Made by a program: the position numbers and the translations under genes
Shown: one piece after another, positions 1 through 11,947 of the stretch
Layout: each line of letters starts with the position of its first letter
Numbering within the stretch: position 1 is the first letter of the stretch
Notes under the pieces: generated by a model
The model's database searches: none
Seen by the model: only the letters and a program-made list of their open reading frames with translations
Told to the model about the DNA's origin: nothing
NCBI GenBank assembly: GCA_036897095.1
Contig: JAYMSP010000001.1
Location: 118,571-182,570, forward strand
Direction: 5' to 3'
DNA length: 64,000 bases
Source of the DNA: Plantago elongata
Lineage: Eukaryota; Streptophyta; Magnoliopsida; Lamiales; Plantaginaceae

Positions 1-800
1 CAAAAGCCCGATGAGCTACTGGACTCCAACGGATGCCATTCAGCAAAATGATAAAAACAGCTGATCCCACTGCGTTTCAAAGACAACATGGCTGATCCTC
101 CAGTGTACCAATTCCAATGGGGTCCAGCAAACAATGAAATGAACTGAAGGTCAGTAATCAATTGCTCTTCCCCTTACCTAAGAGGCTAAAACAACCACAC
201 CTTGACCTTCTGCTACACAACAAAACACGAGAAATAATGACACAAAATTAGAGCTTTCGTACCCGTCAACTTGCCAACAGTAACACAATTATTGAACAAA
301 ACAACCAACATCATTGCATACAAGATATATTAAACAAATTAAACAAACCCAATCAACAGAACCTCAAAAAAATTAAAGAAAATGCCTGTAACAACAAAAA
401 AGATTAAATTTTTATTTACCTGTCCTTTAACAGCTTCAACAAGAAACAAGAAAAGCCCTAGTTCACCAAATAAATAAACGATCTGATCAAATTGACAGAT
501 AACCCAACGATGGAAGCAAGATAAATTAAACGCAAATTGAAGAAGTGAATTCAATGGAATTCAAAATTCTTCAAGAAGTGAGATGAAACGGGAGAGAAGG
601 GTACGGAGAGGAAATTTAGGAAGCGAATCGAAAGTACAGGGAAAGGGATTTGTTGGGATTGGAAACAGAAATATTTTTGGAGTTTAATAATCGAGTTTGC
701 TGAAACTGATGAAAGAGATTGGTTGAGTTTGAAACTTTGAATGAAGCTGAATTGGGTTAGGGTCGGGACTCTGGGTCGTGTTAGGTTCGAAAAATTGAAC
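1..800 (-). other. probable 5' end of an unidentified minus-strand gene
   Basis: Read on the minus strand, about 540-790 is a CT-rich leader of the kind seen in plant 5' UTRs. A plausible donor (complement of the AC at 418-419, after CTGTTAAAGGACAG) and later acceptor-like sites follow. The last piece, 1-89, is open from an ATG at 87-89 and runs off the window edge. An open frame at 339-554 lacks an ATG start. I recognise no protein family, so this may be only a UTR with introns. The actual coding region probably lies left of the window. Confidence 0.3.
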
Positions 801-1639
801 CACTTGTGGTCTCCTAGTGAATGGACAGATGGGTATAAGAGGGAATATTCTCTAGTTTTAATGATTGTCGTGTATTATTCTTGCGGTGTAGAATTAACAT
901 AATTTCAAAGATGTCCTGGGTGATGGTTTACTTGAATTTGTAAGGTCTCATACTCCAATGTCTAAATCCCACAATGTCCCTTATTTGATGTTTAATATTT
1001 TTATTTTTCATTGAAACATTGCCTTGAATGGAGGAATTTGTTTGGATACACTTGTTGACACCAACCGGCAACCACCATTGACCGGTGGATATCTTATCCC
1101 CACATTCACGAGTACCATTATATGCTTATACAGTCTAAATACACACTACACAAATTAATTATTGAATTAGTGATGAAAGTTTACAATTACTCGTATGATA
1201 ATCTACTTTAAAAAATTTAGTGTATGAGATATCACCACGAATTACTTACAAGTCATGGTTATTTTAATATTCCTATAGTTGTTATAGTTTAATGATGTAA
1301 TGGAAAATTTGGTATGCAATTTCATATTCTAGGTTGATATTGGAAAACATACTAAAATAGCATTTCATATAGAGTAAAAATGATGAATTAATTTACGAAT
1401 TCATTTATTTTTGTAAAAGTTAAAGAATATTAATAAATTATTAGCTTGTTACGAATTTGAATCTTTAACCAAATAACTCATAAAACTTTCACATGTTATA
1501 ACAACCATTAAACTATAAAAAATTATCTTAAAAAAGTTTTTATAAATATTTTAATTATATCAACTCATACTGATATTATAACCGAGTCCTAAATACTGCA
1601 TTAAAATCTGGAAAAGACACATGACCAATAATCATATAT
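801..1639. other. AT-rich spacer, no gene seen
   Basis: AT-rich intergenic DNA between the putative minus-strand gene and the foldback element. I see no coding exon or structured RNA in it. Confidence 0.6.
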
Positions 1640-2585
1640 TTTTTTAATTTTAAATGTCTATAACTTAAAAATAAAGAAATGACAAGATTAAATAAAAATT
1701 ACCAACAACTATATATTTTTTAGATATATAAATATAGACCGCACTTGACTATGTTTGAATTATTTTTTCGAGATTTATAAAAATCACTAACAACTTTATT
1801 TGAATCTTAATAAATTGTAAAACGAGTTCAAAAGTAAAATTTTATTATATTGGGACAATAATTAAATTAGCAACATGATATGATAATCATATAGGGTAAT
1901 CGGGTCGGGCATCCATCATACACATATACCGAATAATGGGTATGGTTACTGTGTATTGCTTACGGATAGCAGACATTGAACACGAGTACCGTGCAATGGA
2001 TGCGGGTGATGGGCGGATACCAGGTAATGAGTATGATTGTCGGACATTGCTTACGGATACATAACATCAAACACGGGTGACGAGCATCGGATACGGATAT
2101 CGAGCATCGAATTGGAATACTGGTCTGGACATCGGACACATACTGGGGAATGGTTCCAGTTACAGGCCATTGCTTAAGGATATCGAACATCAAATACGGG
2201 TACCGTGCATCGGAGACGGGTGACATAATATCGGACACGGAGAACGAGCATCAAATACGGATACCAGACATCAAACACGAATATCGAGCATCGAATTCGG
2301 ATACCAGTACTTTTTAATATAAATGATTATTCTTATATATTCAAGATGTTTGTAATAGTGTTGAAAAGTTAAGACTAATATCATTGTATTTTTAGAATTG
2401 TTTTAACAATTTTTAAGATTCAAATAAAGTTGTCAATGATTTTTATACACATTAACATAATAATTCAAACATTGTTGAGAGTGATATCTATTTATAAATC
2501 TCGTAAATATAAATTTGTTTGGTGATTTTTATTTATTTTTTAAGTTATAAACATTTTAAAGTGGACAAAATTAAAATTTCGAAAA
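1640..2585. mobile_element. foldback-type transposon, copy A
   Basis: Left arm (about 1640-1885) and right arm (about 2313-2585) are imperfect inverted repeats of each other. For example GACTATGTTTGAATTATT near 1747 is matched in reverse complement by AATAATTCAAACATTGTTG near 2459, and the arms share GTCCACTTTAAAATG-like ends and TTTATTTGAATCTTAA motifs. Between them lies a GC-richer tandem repeat core (1895-2312). No transposase is encoded, so it is non-autonomous. The same arrangement occurs at 38325-39155. Outer borders and target-site duplication could not be fixed by eye. Confidence 0.7.
1895..2312. repeat. tandem array of about 20-bp units, core of copy A
   Basis: Degenerate units of roughly 20 bp following the pattern ACGGGTACCGTGCATCGGA, with GGTAC/GGATACC and GCATCG as the best-kept blocks. 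About twenty units fit, with a few phase breaks. The local base composition is clearly richer in G and C than the arms. Open frames inside are products of the repeat and not genes. Confidence 0.75.
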
Positions 2586-3004
2586 AAGAAAAATGATAAA
2601 TGAGAACGTGATATGTGTCAATAAAAAGTAAGAGATTTGAAGGTGTTTATTATATTTTAATGGATAAATATATATATTAAATATTAAAATTGTACTGATT
2701 TGATGAAATTAATTTTACAAAAAAATGTAAGCAAGTTGGTATTCCATGACCAACTATACCGTCTCCACTTGTAGTATTTATCCAACGCTATTTTCCGTTT
2801 TTGGATATGACACATGACCAACTAATGACTCATAAATAGCATATTCCACTTGGGCCGAAGTAGACCAGTTAACGACTAGTCCATCCATAAACCCAATAAT
2901 GACTATTGACTAATCCACAGAACCACTCGCAGCTCGTCATCACCATTTGGCGGCTTGTACATTTCTCTCCGATCAAGGTACAACCAAATCAAAACAAATC
3001 GACA

Positions 3005-6000
3005 ATGGCTATTGGCGTTCTCGCTCTGCAGGGATCATTCAACGAACACATTGCAGGTATCGATTCTGTTCACCTCTCATTTCTACATACAGTTGTACTT
3101 TGCGATTCTCATGACTGATCATGAGCTTTTCTGCGTTTGAATTGATCAGCACTGAGGAGAATTGGAGTGAAAGGAGTGGAGATAAAGAAGCCGGATCAGC
3201 TACGGAATGTGAGCGCTCTCATTATTCCAGGTGGAGAGAGCACCACCATGGCCAAGCTCGCCGAGTTTCATAACCTGGTAACTGCCTTTTTTTTTTTTTT
3301 TATTTCTATTTTGTTGGCATTTAGTTAAGAATTGACTGAATTGTGAAAGCTAGTTATCAGATATTCAGATTCGTGTAACTGTGTCTTGTTCTACTCGATG
3401 ATTTGAATTCGGAAGCATACAGCAACTAATTTAAGCTACACAGTATCATGTAGATGTTAGAGGTGACTGTTATGAGTTTATGACAATGCTCACTGTAAAC
3501 TCTAGAAGCATGAATAACCGGTGCAATTTGCCGAGTATTGATATTGGCGAGTGACCTTGATAGTGATTTTAAGGAAGACGATTTTAGAACTTGGGAAGCA
3601 TACAACTAATTCAAGCTACACATTATCACTTAGATGGTTCAGAAGCTTCACACATTGTGGTGGCTGTTATGAGTTTATGACAATGTCTCATTGTAAACTT
3701 TAGAAGTATGTCTGGCATTTAACAGCTGGTGCATTTGCTGATTCTGAGTGTTGATATTGGCGGGTGATCTTGATAATGATCTAAGGAAGATGATTTTAGC
3801 TTGTGTGCTGATGGTGTAGTGGTCATTGAAAATGCTTTTTAATTTAAAAATAAATGAATGCCTTTATTAACTAGCATGGCATTACACTCATAGGGGGTTA
3901 TAAGAACACATGAAGGTGCTTTTGAATTGACATGATAAGCATTATATTTAAGGATAGCGTCACAGATGAAATCTAAAAAAGTGGTATTTAGAAGCTGTAT
4001 GGACAAATAAGCAAAGCTAGAAGCTATCACAGATACAGAGTAGTTATCGGATTGCCTGATATTAGAAATATGATATGTCTGGTCTATCCTGGAGTTTGTA
4101 AGTTGATGTTTACCACCACGCATCAATTAGGGTGAGAACTACGTTACCCAGATTTGGCATCAAGTGACCAACAGGTCCGACACAGGTGTGTGTATCTGGG
4201 AGTTGCTATCTCATGAGAACATTTTGCTGTCTGCCCTACTATAAAGGTATCTATTGACATACCCATGTCAGAGTGTCCGACATGGGCATGCAGGTGGAAT
4301 TGAAGAGTTCAGGTAACATAGGTCCTGATGTGGTGTAAGCCTGGAAGGGATTATATTTAGGAAAGAGCTGAACTGAATCTCTTATGGGTCCTTTCAACTT
4401 CTAACCAATTGGCAAACTACAGTATGTACTTGTCTAATTACAGGCTACACAAGGCACATGCCATTTTCCTAAATTTGGAGGATGAAGTGTGAAACGTTTT
4501 AACATCCTTTTACTGGAACAGGATGGAAATTGTATATTTTGTTTCTGAATATTTATTTCAGGCACTATAATTGTCTTTCTCATGTTGCAATACGTTTTCC
4601 AGTTCCCACCATGCATGAATTATGGTGAGAATGATCACATCTGATGTTTTTTTTTTGCAACTACAGTTCCCGGCACTGAGGGAATTCGTCCAGATGGGAA
4701 AGCCAGTTTGGGGAACATGTGCAGGCCTCATCTTTTTGGCTGATAAAGCAACTGGTAAGTCCCTACTGTTATCACATTGACGTGCTAAGGGTTAGTCATA
4801 CTGATTCAAATTTTCAAATACCTGTGTTAGATGGTGCGTACAACCTCTAAAATGAGGAACATATATTATCTGGTTGTTAAGTTTATGGCATGTCTATTTT
4901 CAGGGGCGAAAACTGGAGGGCAGGAGTTAATTGGTGGTCTTAATTGTACTGTGCATCGTAACTACTTTGGCAGTCAGGTACTTCATTAGGATTTTTCTAC
5001 CCTGTATCAGAACTTCACAAATATTTTGTTTTACTATGCAGCATCAGTGCAATGTGTTAATGGTGATTCATATTCAAGTCCATTAAACCTTTTCCCTGAT
5101 TAATCCAAGGCAATTTTTTTTTTAATTGAATTCAACTTACTGTTTAATGTAAATTGTTAAGCCTGTATGCTTTTCTGTACCATCTGTGAATCGTAACTTG
5201 GAACTGAATTTATCATCTATATGAGCCTCATTTAACTGTGGGAGTTAAAAGACCAAGTCTGATAAAATCAGTACGCTACTAAGCTGTACATGTCTATGAT
5301 TAGTGAGAGTAGCTAAGAGTCCTTTTTATATGATTAGGGAACCAACCAAGAATAATGTGTCATTTGAAGTATAGATAGACTGTTTCAAATGGTTCTGTCC
5401 TATGTATATGCCTCGAATAATTACATCACTTCAGTAATTCAGTTACATAACCTAGTTCTACGATAACCAAAATAAAATAAGTTTATAGGTGGTATAGATT
5501 CAGAATACTTCCCTAGCCAAAATTTATTTCAGTTCTATTATTTTCCTTCTACGAGTTCTAGATCAGCCGGGAGTTTATGGTCTGTGAATGTGAGCACTCT
5601 GGGAATCATTATTTTTCCGAAGAGAACTCAGTAATTTATGCGTTTCTCTGAAACTAGGTCCATCTCAGTGGAGCATTATTGAGATCAGCAGTTTTTGTCC
5701 TATCAAATTTTCATGAGAAATTTTCGTGGAGGACTTGATTTTCATAAACTATAGGAAATTCCACACAGGAGTGGAATTTCCAGATCATATTAGTATATAT
5801 TGGATGAGTGTGAGAATGGATTTTCCTCATATTAAGGAAAAGCATGATTTTTACAAGAATTTCACAATTTTCATTTGCTACGCTTTAAATTTCCACACAT
5901 TAAATGTTTTCTATAATCTAAATCAATGTTATTTTTCAGCTACAGAGTTTTGAGGCTGAGATTTCTGTTCCAGAAATTGCAGCCACAGAAGGAGGGCCAT

Positions 6001-6547
6001 CAAGCTTCCGTGGTGTGTTCATTCGAGCCCCTGGAATTCTTGAAGTTGGTCCGGGAGTACAAGTTTTAGCAGAAGTTCCTGCTCCCGACAAAACTTCTAA
6101 GCCTGGTTCTGCAGCCGGGTGCCTTGAGGTTAGTGTAATAATTTATTCAAAAACGAATTTTATGCTGCTTCTATTTTTGGGTGGGTGAATACATGCCATT
6201 ATATCATTTTAAAAATTAAAAATCTCGGTGATAATATTCTTCAGGACAGTGCTGGGTCTGAGAGAGTAATTGTTGCTGTAAAGCAGGGAAATTTGCTAGC
6301 AACTGCTTTTCACCCGGAGCTGACTGCAGATACTCGATGGTACTTGTCTTATACTTTCAAATTGTGATATGTTTCCTTGTTAGCTTTCTAATTGTGAGAA
6401 TTTTTTTGCAGGCACAGTTATTTCTTAAAGATGGTGAATGACCCAAGTGAAGATGTATCAAGTAGCATCTCCTTGTATGGCAAGAAATCAAGTAGTTATG
6501 AGCCACCTAAATATGAACTCCCGATATTTCAACAATATTGGGAATGA
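3005..6547 (+). CDS. PDX2: pyridoxal 5'-phosphate synthase glutaminase subunit PDX2
   Basis: PDX2 hydrolyses glutamine and channels ammonia to PDX1, which makes pyridoxal 5'-phosphate; the complex acts in the cytosol. Exons: 3005-3056, 3150-3277, 4667-4754, 4904-4977, 5940-6128, 6245-6339, 6412-6547, giving 253 residues, the usual family length. The start [12 protein letters not shown] matches the family N-terminus. Visible motifs are PGGEST near residue 45, the nucleophile Cys78 in GTCAGLI, and the His200/Glu202 pair in FHPEL, together a complete class I glutaminase triad. All borders are GT-AG and keep frame. A frame opening at 2906 upstream is not used. An intron in the 3' UTR (about 6556-6648) is possible. 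Identification is firm. Confidence 0.96.
3403..3801. repeat. two-copy tandem duplication in PDX2 intron 2
   Basis: Two adjacent diverged copies of about 185-210 bp (3403-3588 and 3589-3801). Each runs from GGAAGCATAC plus AACTAATT.AAGCTACAC, through GTTATGAGTTTATGACAATG, to GATGATTTTAG or GACGATTTTAG. The second copy carries a short extra stretch around 3635-3660. It is intronic with no coding role. Confidence 0.75.
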
Positions 6548-7400
6548 ATGGCAAGGTTGGATTAAGATGTTATATATTTATTACTTCAAATGTGTTGTTG
6601 CATACTTGCATGTAATAGTAATTGTAATATGTCATTTTCGCTTATGCAGAGATGCCTACAAATGGTCGGCAGGTGAAGATATCTCTGTGCTGATAGCTGA
6701 TGAAAGGTAATTGCTTCTGTTTTGAGAAATATTAGTATTGCTGTTGTTGCCATCCAGTCGTAGGTTACGGGACGATGCAATAACATAAAGTGTATTAGCT
6801 TTGTATTTGGAGCAATTAAGATTCTGTGACATTTTGTCCAAGAAAACAGCTCACAGTTTACTTTACTGGGTCAATGTAGTTTAGTGATAGAGAGACACTT
6901 GTGGCACAATTCAAGTGGAAATGTAAGAATGTTTAAATATTTGTTGGATCCTGTGTAGATCACATCTGACTCCATTGACCTGATGGATTACTGTGTTTAG
7001 GCGTTACATGTTCTAATGTTCTGCCTTTTGAAACATTTGGCTTGTCCACCTGTTAATTTCTGAATATTACTGGCCTTTTGAGAATTACATAACAGTAACA
7101 CATCGATCCCTTCAAGTGGGACAAAACCCGTATTGCACATTAACTGTAAGTGGAAAGAGCATGTAATGTAACTATAGATATCTTTCTGAAGTTTCCTATC
7201 AAGTTTAGATTCCCTAGAGTGGTTCGTTGAGTCAACTGCACTTGCTTTCCTAAAATGCCAAAAGAACATGATATGTACTCTACGTGTCAAATTCATCTTT
7301 CTTCGATAAAAATTAAAGTAAGCTGTTCTTTCTCATGTGAACAAGCAAACTACCTTGAATGAAGGCAAACTTCATGGCTAGACTTCATTACCCTATGCCC
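6548..7400. other. PDX2 3' UTR and spacer
   Basis: Contains the PDX2 3' UTR, possibly with one intron ending at a TATGCAG near 6648, then unremarkable spacer up to the first Root cap gene promoter. No further gene was seen. Confidence 0.5.
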
Positions 7401-7410
7401 CTCCAGGTAG

Positions 7411-7417
7411 CTATATA
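7411..7417 (+). promoter_or_regulatory. TATA box of Root cap gene copy 1
   Basis: CTATATATGC at 7411-7420, about 75 bases before the ATG. The preceding block (AACAAGCAAA, CAAACTTCATGGC, CCTCCAGGTAG) is matched upstream of copy 2, so the promoter was duplicated with the gene. Confidence 0.55.
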
Positions 7418-7489
7418 TGCATCACAGGTGTCTCTTTTCTCTCCATCATTTCAAAGAAAACACCTTAGGTTGCATGCAAAGATCATAAA

Positions 7490-9230
7490 ATGGCGTCAAG
7501 AAGGCTGCTCTTTTCTGCAGCTCTCCTTTTCCTGTTCATCTCAGCAGAAGTGAGTACCATTCTAGCCCAAAACAATGGCAACAACAATGGGAATAATAAC
7601 AGCGGCAACAACAACGGCAGTAATAACAACGGCAACAACAATGGCAATAATAACAACGGTAACGACAATGGCAACAGCAACAACGGCAACAACAACGGAA
7701 ACGGAAACAACGGCAACAACAATGGAAACGGTAACACAGGCAGCAACAATGGAAACGGTAACAATAACAGCGGCCAAGGGAATGGTAACACGGGTGATGG
7801 CCATGGAAATGGTAACAATGGCAATGGTAACGACTCTGGTACCTCTGGCAATGGCAATGGCAACACCGGCAGCAACAATGGCAATGGTAACAGCGGCAAC
7901 AACAATGGCAATGCTAACCATGGAAATGGCAACGGGAATGGTAATGGTAACAAAACGAAACCACATCCACATGATGCCGCTTCAACTAATTACACTCCAG
8001 TATCACGAAAACCAGGTACCAATGAGGAAAGGTTTTTCTGCCTAGCTAGGGGAAGGTGTCACTACAACACCCTAACATGCCCTTCTGAGTGCCCCGAAAG
8101 GAAGCCAAAGAACAATAAGAGGCAGAAGGGATGCTTCGTCGATTGCAGCAGCAAGTGTGAAGTCACTTGCAAATGTAAGTCACCTCAACTATTACAAATT
8201 TACACTAATATGCAAGTAATTTATTTAACTGAAGGCTGCATTCTTTATTCATTGCTATGGTATTTGCAATTAAACTTTATGGCTAGTGTGTAATTTTTCA
8301 CTGGGTCTTAAAGATCATAATCCAGAAAATCTAAACCATAAATATCGTAAACCAGAAAACCACGCCTTGCTTTATGCTTATAAAAGCTTGCTTAAACTTT
8401 GTCTACAAGTCTGGTTAAACACCTTCTGAATAGCATACTGCTCTTTTTTCTGTTGTTAGTTTCATGTGTTTAATGTTTAGCTTGGTGAACACTTGCTTTT
8501 GTTTTCAGGGAGAAGACCAAGGTGCAATGGATACGGTGCACTGTGCTATGATCCACGCTTTGTGGGCGGTGATGGTGTCATGTTCTACTTCCACGGAGGA
8601 AAAGGAAGTGACTTCGCAATTGTCTCAGACGAAAAATTCCAAATAAATGCACATTTCATCGGGAGTAGACCACAAGGAAGGACCCGCGACTTTACATGGG
8701 TCCAAGCCCTCTCAGTCATGTTCGACACCCATACATTAGTCCTTGCAGCTAAAAAGGTTTCTCATTGGGAAAACGATGTGGATGCGCTTATTGTGAAGTG
8801 GGATGGAGAATCCGTTATGGTTCCCATGGATGGAGATGCTGAATGGAGGGTCAATACTGGAGAACGAGAAGTTGTGGTTGAGAGAACCGATGATGTGAAC
8901 ACTGTGAGGGTGACAGTATCAGGATTGTTGGAAATGAGCATGAGGGTGGTTCCAATTGGGGAAGAAGAGAACAAGGTTCACAAGTATCAGTTGCCTGCTA
9001 ATGATGCTTTTGCTCATCTCGAGACACAATTCAAGTTCTTCGGTTTAACAGATCTCGTCGAAGGAGTGTTGGGAAAGACTTACAGGCCAGGGTATGTGAG
9101 CCCTGTGAAGAGAGGAGTGCCAATGCCCATGATGGGTGGGGAGGACAAGTACCTAACACCATCACTATCTTCAACTGCTTGCAAAGTTTGCAGATTTGAA
9201 AGACCTCTAGCTCTTTCTGCTGCCGAATGA
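7490..9230 (+). CDS. Root cap-domain secreted protein, copy 1, with Asn/Gly-rich region
   Basis: Exons 7490-8174 and 8509-9230 encode 468 residues. Residues 1-27 look like a signal peptide (hydrophobic core, ending ILAQ). Residues 28-155 are almost only Asn and Gly with some Ser and Thr. A Cys-rich segment follows (FFCLARGRCHYNTLTCP, then GCFVDCSSKCEVTCK). The second exon holds the Root cap domain (PF06830 type: CYDPRFVGGDGVMFYFHG, DFTWVQAL, ending ACKVCRFERP). The family is secreted, reported from root cap and seed-related tissue, with no known enzymatic activity. Copy 2 at 10619 is closely similar but lacks the Asn/Gly block. The intron is phase 1 with canonical borders. Confidence 0.92.
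7570..7953 (+). repeat. coding minisatellite for Asn-Gly repeats
   Basis: Repeats built from AACAACGGC, AATGGTAAC and AACGGTAAC triplet sets, encoding residues 28-155 of Root cap copy 1. The absence of this block from the tandem paralogue shows it expanded or was lost after duplication. Such arrays often vary in length between individuals, which is an inference here. Confidence 0.8.
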
Positions 9231-10500
9231 TGTGGTTTTGACACTCGGTATAATCGATCTATTAGTATGTTATGATTCTTGTTTTGTTGATCAGTGTTTT
9301 GATTCTTAATTGTATGATAATCTTTTATAAGTATACTAAATTCTATTCCGATGTATCATCAAGAATAAAAGTAAATTGTTGCTGCAGAATAATGCAGTTT
9401 CAACTTTCAATAATACATGTTATTAAATATTAATTTGAATTTTTATTATTATGATTCTCAATTTCTTATTATCATCATCATGATGGGATAAATATTACAA
9501 GTGTGTAATTCAAGCTTTATTTTTTGAGATTGTTCTTGCTAGCTCTTATACGACTTTACCTCATTAGTTGCGTGTTTCATGTGTAATTAATACTCCGTAA
9601 ATGTTGGACTCTTCATCCTTGGCAAGGCAGCAAGAATTTTTGATAAACATAATCACATAACATGGCATTTGTTAGGATTGTGTATTACACCACTGCTTTA
9701 ACTTTATGAATTTCCAAATGAATTATTGTTGCAAATAGTTTTAAGGTTATGATTTCTGAAGATGGATTCCTGAAGAAATTCTAGCTTCGTCGATTTAATT
9801 AGTTTTAGTTAATGGTAATTTTTGAGATTAAGATTATCTGAAATCATTTCAGTTTCGTTCAGTTCAGCTCTATTTAATAATTTATACTATACTTTAATTT
9901 CATTGAGTTCAATTTATTAAATTTAAGTTAAAAAAAATCAGAGCCTGAATAACCTATAATATATTAAATGATCTTCCCGACTTGAATATGTAAATCGAAG
10001 CTGTCATTTTGAACTTTGAAGTAACACAAAGTCACAGGATCCATTGGGTCGGATTTTAAGTACGTATTTGTATTGCAGATCTTGAGTCCCTTATCAATAT
10101 TTACAAACACTTTATAGTTTACGAAAAGGTAAAGGATCATATGTTATGCTAGAAGTCTAGAACTGCAATTTTAAATCCTTAAGAATAAAATTATCGAACT
10201 AATAAAATAAAATAGTGCAAAAGATATCTTATACATCTCCAATAAAATGTATAATTTACAGTTGACAAAATTTGATTTATATACTCTCCTAGTATTATTT
10301 TTCTTTCCATGAAGCTAGTCTAAAATCCTTTAGAATGTTTACTCTTCATCAGTCAACAACTTGCTTTCAAAAGACTTAAAGTAGATTACAGTCTTCACAA
10401 TACTATAGCTGGTCTGTAATTAAAGCTGTGGTTTATAATAAGAACAAGCAAAGTCACATATATTGAGCCAAACTCCATGGCAAAAGCTCCTCCAAGTAGA
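9231..10500. other. spacer between the Root cap copies
   Basis: 3' UTR of copy 1 with polyadenylation-like AATAAA near 9364, then AT-rich spacer. From about 10440 (AGAACAAGCAAA) the sequence resembles the promoter of copy 1. No gene was seen. Confidence 0.55.
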
Positions 10501-10526
10501 GTACTTATGTATATTGTATGTATACA

Positions 10527-10534
10527 TATATAAG
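10527..10534 (+). promoter_or_regulatory. TATA box of Root cap gene copy 2
   Basis: TATATAAG about 90 bases before the ATG at 10619. It sits at an equivalent place to the TATA box of copy 1. Confidence 0.6.
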
Positions 10535-10618
10535 TGCAAAGATTTCCCTCATTGTATCCATCATTAATTACCAGTACTTACCACCTCATAGTCATAGAAT
10601 TGCACTAAATATCATAAA

Positions 10619-11947
10619 ATGGAAACAAGTAGGCTACTCTTTCCAGCAGCCCTTCTTCTCTTGTTTATCTCACTGGAAATCAGTACCATTCAAGCTCAAG
10701 GTAATGGCAATAATGGCAATGTGAGCAAACTGAAACCGAAGAGGCCTCCATTGGACGCTGCGACGACTCATTACACTGAACTAGTGCCTTTACCGGCTAC
10801 AAAGCAGCAGAGGTTCTTCTGCATGGCTAGGGGGAAATGCCACTACAACACGCTCACATGCCCTGCTGAATGCCCTGAGAGAAAGCCGAAAAACAACAAA
10901 AAGAAGAAGGGATGCTTCGTCGACTGCAGTAACAACTGCAAGGTCATGTGTAGATGTAAGTCGATCACCTGAATATCTACTCCCTACGTCCTGCTAAAAA
11001 CTGATAATTACTAGTCGTATATTGTACTACGTACATGAAAACATTTAATAAAATAATACATTTATTAAAATTATAAATAAAAGTACTCTTGTATTATTAT
11101 TTTATGAAAAAGTATTCTTGTTTTATTTTTTGAACTCAAAAAGTGTTTGAGAACCCTAGAACGGGACGGAGTAAGTACAAAATAAGAAAGTAATAGCTAG
11201 GAGTCTGATAGTTTATATTGCATTTCTTTCTCAGGGAGAAGGCCAAAATGCAACGGATTTGGTTCATTATGCTATGATCCGCGCTTTGTGGGCGGTGATG
11301 GTGTCATGTTCTATTTCCACGGAGCGAAAGGAAGTGATTTCGCCATTGTCTCAGATGAACAGTTCCAGATAAATGCACATTTCATCGGGAGCAGGCCTCA
11401 GGGGAGAACACGCGACTTCACATGGGTACAAGCCCTTTCTGTCATGTTCGATACTCACACATTAGTCCTGGCAGCCAAGAATGTTCCTCACTGGGAAAAT
11501 GACACGGATGCACTTATCGTGAAGTGGGATGGAGAATCTGTCCTGGTCCCCGCAGATGGTGAATGGAAGGTCAATGACGGAGAACAAGAAGTTCTCGTCG
11601 AGAGAACTGATGATGTTAACACAGTGAGAGTAGCTGTTTCCGGCCTGTTGGAAATGGACATTCGTGTTGTTCCAATTGGAGTAGAAGAGAACAGGGTTCA
11701 TAATTATCAGTTGCCTCCTAACGATGCTTTTGCTCATCTGGAGACACAGTTCAGGTTCTCCGGTTTGACGGATCTTGTTGAAGGAGTGCTGGGAAAGACT
11801 TATAGGCCAGGGTATGTGAGTCCAGTTAAGAAGGGAGTGCGAATGCCTATGATGGGTGGGGAAGATAAGTACAAAACTTCTTCACTATATTCAACTGCTT
11901 GCAAAGTTTGCAGATTTGAGAGACCTCTAGCTCTTGCTGCAGAATGA
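10619..11947 (+). CDS. Root cap-domain secreted protein, copy 2
   Basis: Exons 10619-10955 and 11235-11947 encode 349 residues. It has a signal peptide (residues 1-27), a vestigial Asn/Gly stretch (GNGNNGN) where copy 1 has about 128 residues, then the same Cys-rich segment (FFCMARGKCHYNTLTCP) and Root cap domain (PF06830 type). The intron is at the identical position and phase, inside the codon for the Trp before RRP, and carries a Stowaway-like insertion. Tandem arrangement, same strand and shared promoter blocks point to local duplication. Function is unknown beyond secretion. Confidence 0.92.
10978..11173. mobile_element. Stowaway-like MITE in the intron of Root cap copy 2
   Basis: Begins TACTCCCTACGTCC and ends GGGACGGAGTA, matching the CTCCCTCCGTCC terminal inverted repeat of Tc1/mariner-type plant MITEs with TA at both borders. 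It makes up most of the 279-bp intron. The intron of copy 1 shows no such element. Confidence 0.7.

Noticed and set aside
339-554. Hydrophobic 71-codon frame on the minus strand
   Set aside because: It begins at TTG rather than ATG, runs past a plausible donor site, and lies in leader-like sequence.
1960-2238. Minus-strand frame in the foldback core, with a similar one at 38548-38844
   Set aside because: The 20-bp repeat generates a repetitive peptide with no conserved domain and no ATG-supported gene context. The two frames resemble each other only because the DNA repeats do.
2906-3118. Upstream start that would extend the PDX2 N-terminus
   Set aside because: PDX2 proteins begin at [10 protein letters not shown], and the extra residues match nothing in the family.
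7483-7953. Long antisense frame rich in Leu and Pro opposite Root cap copy 1
   Set aside because: It is the mirror of the Asn/Gly repeat; repeated triplets keep all frames open. No independent start context or homology.
7575-8045. Thr/Met-rich frame on the plus strand within Root cap copy 1
   Set aside because: Frame-shifted shadow of the same repeat.
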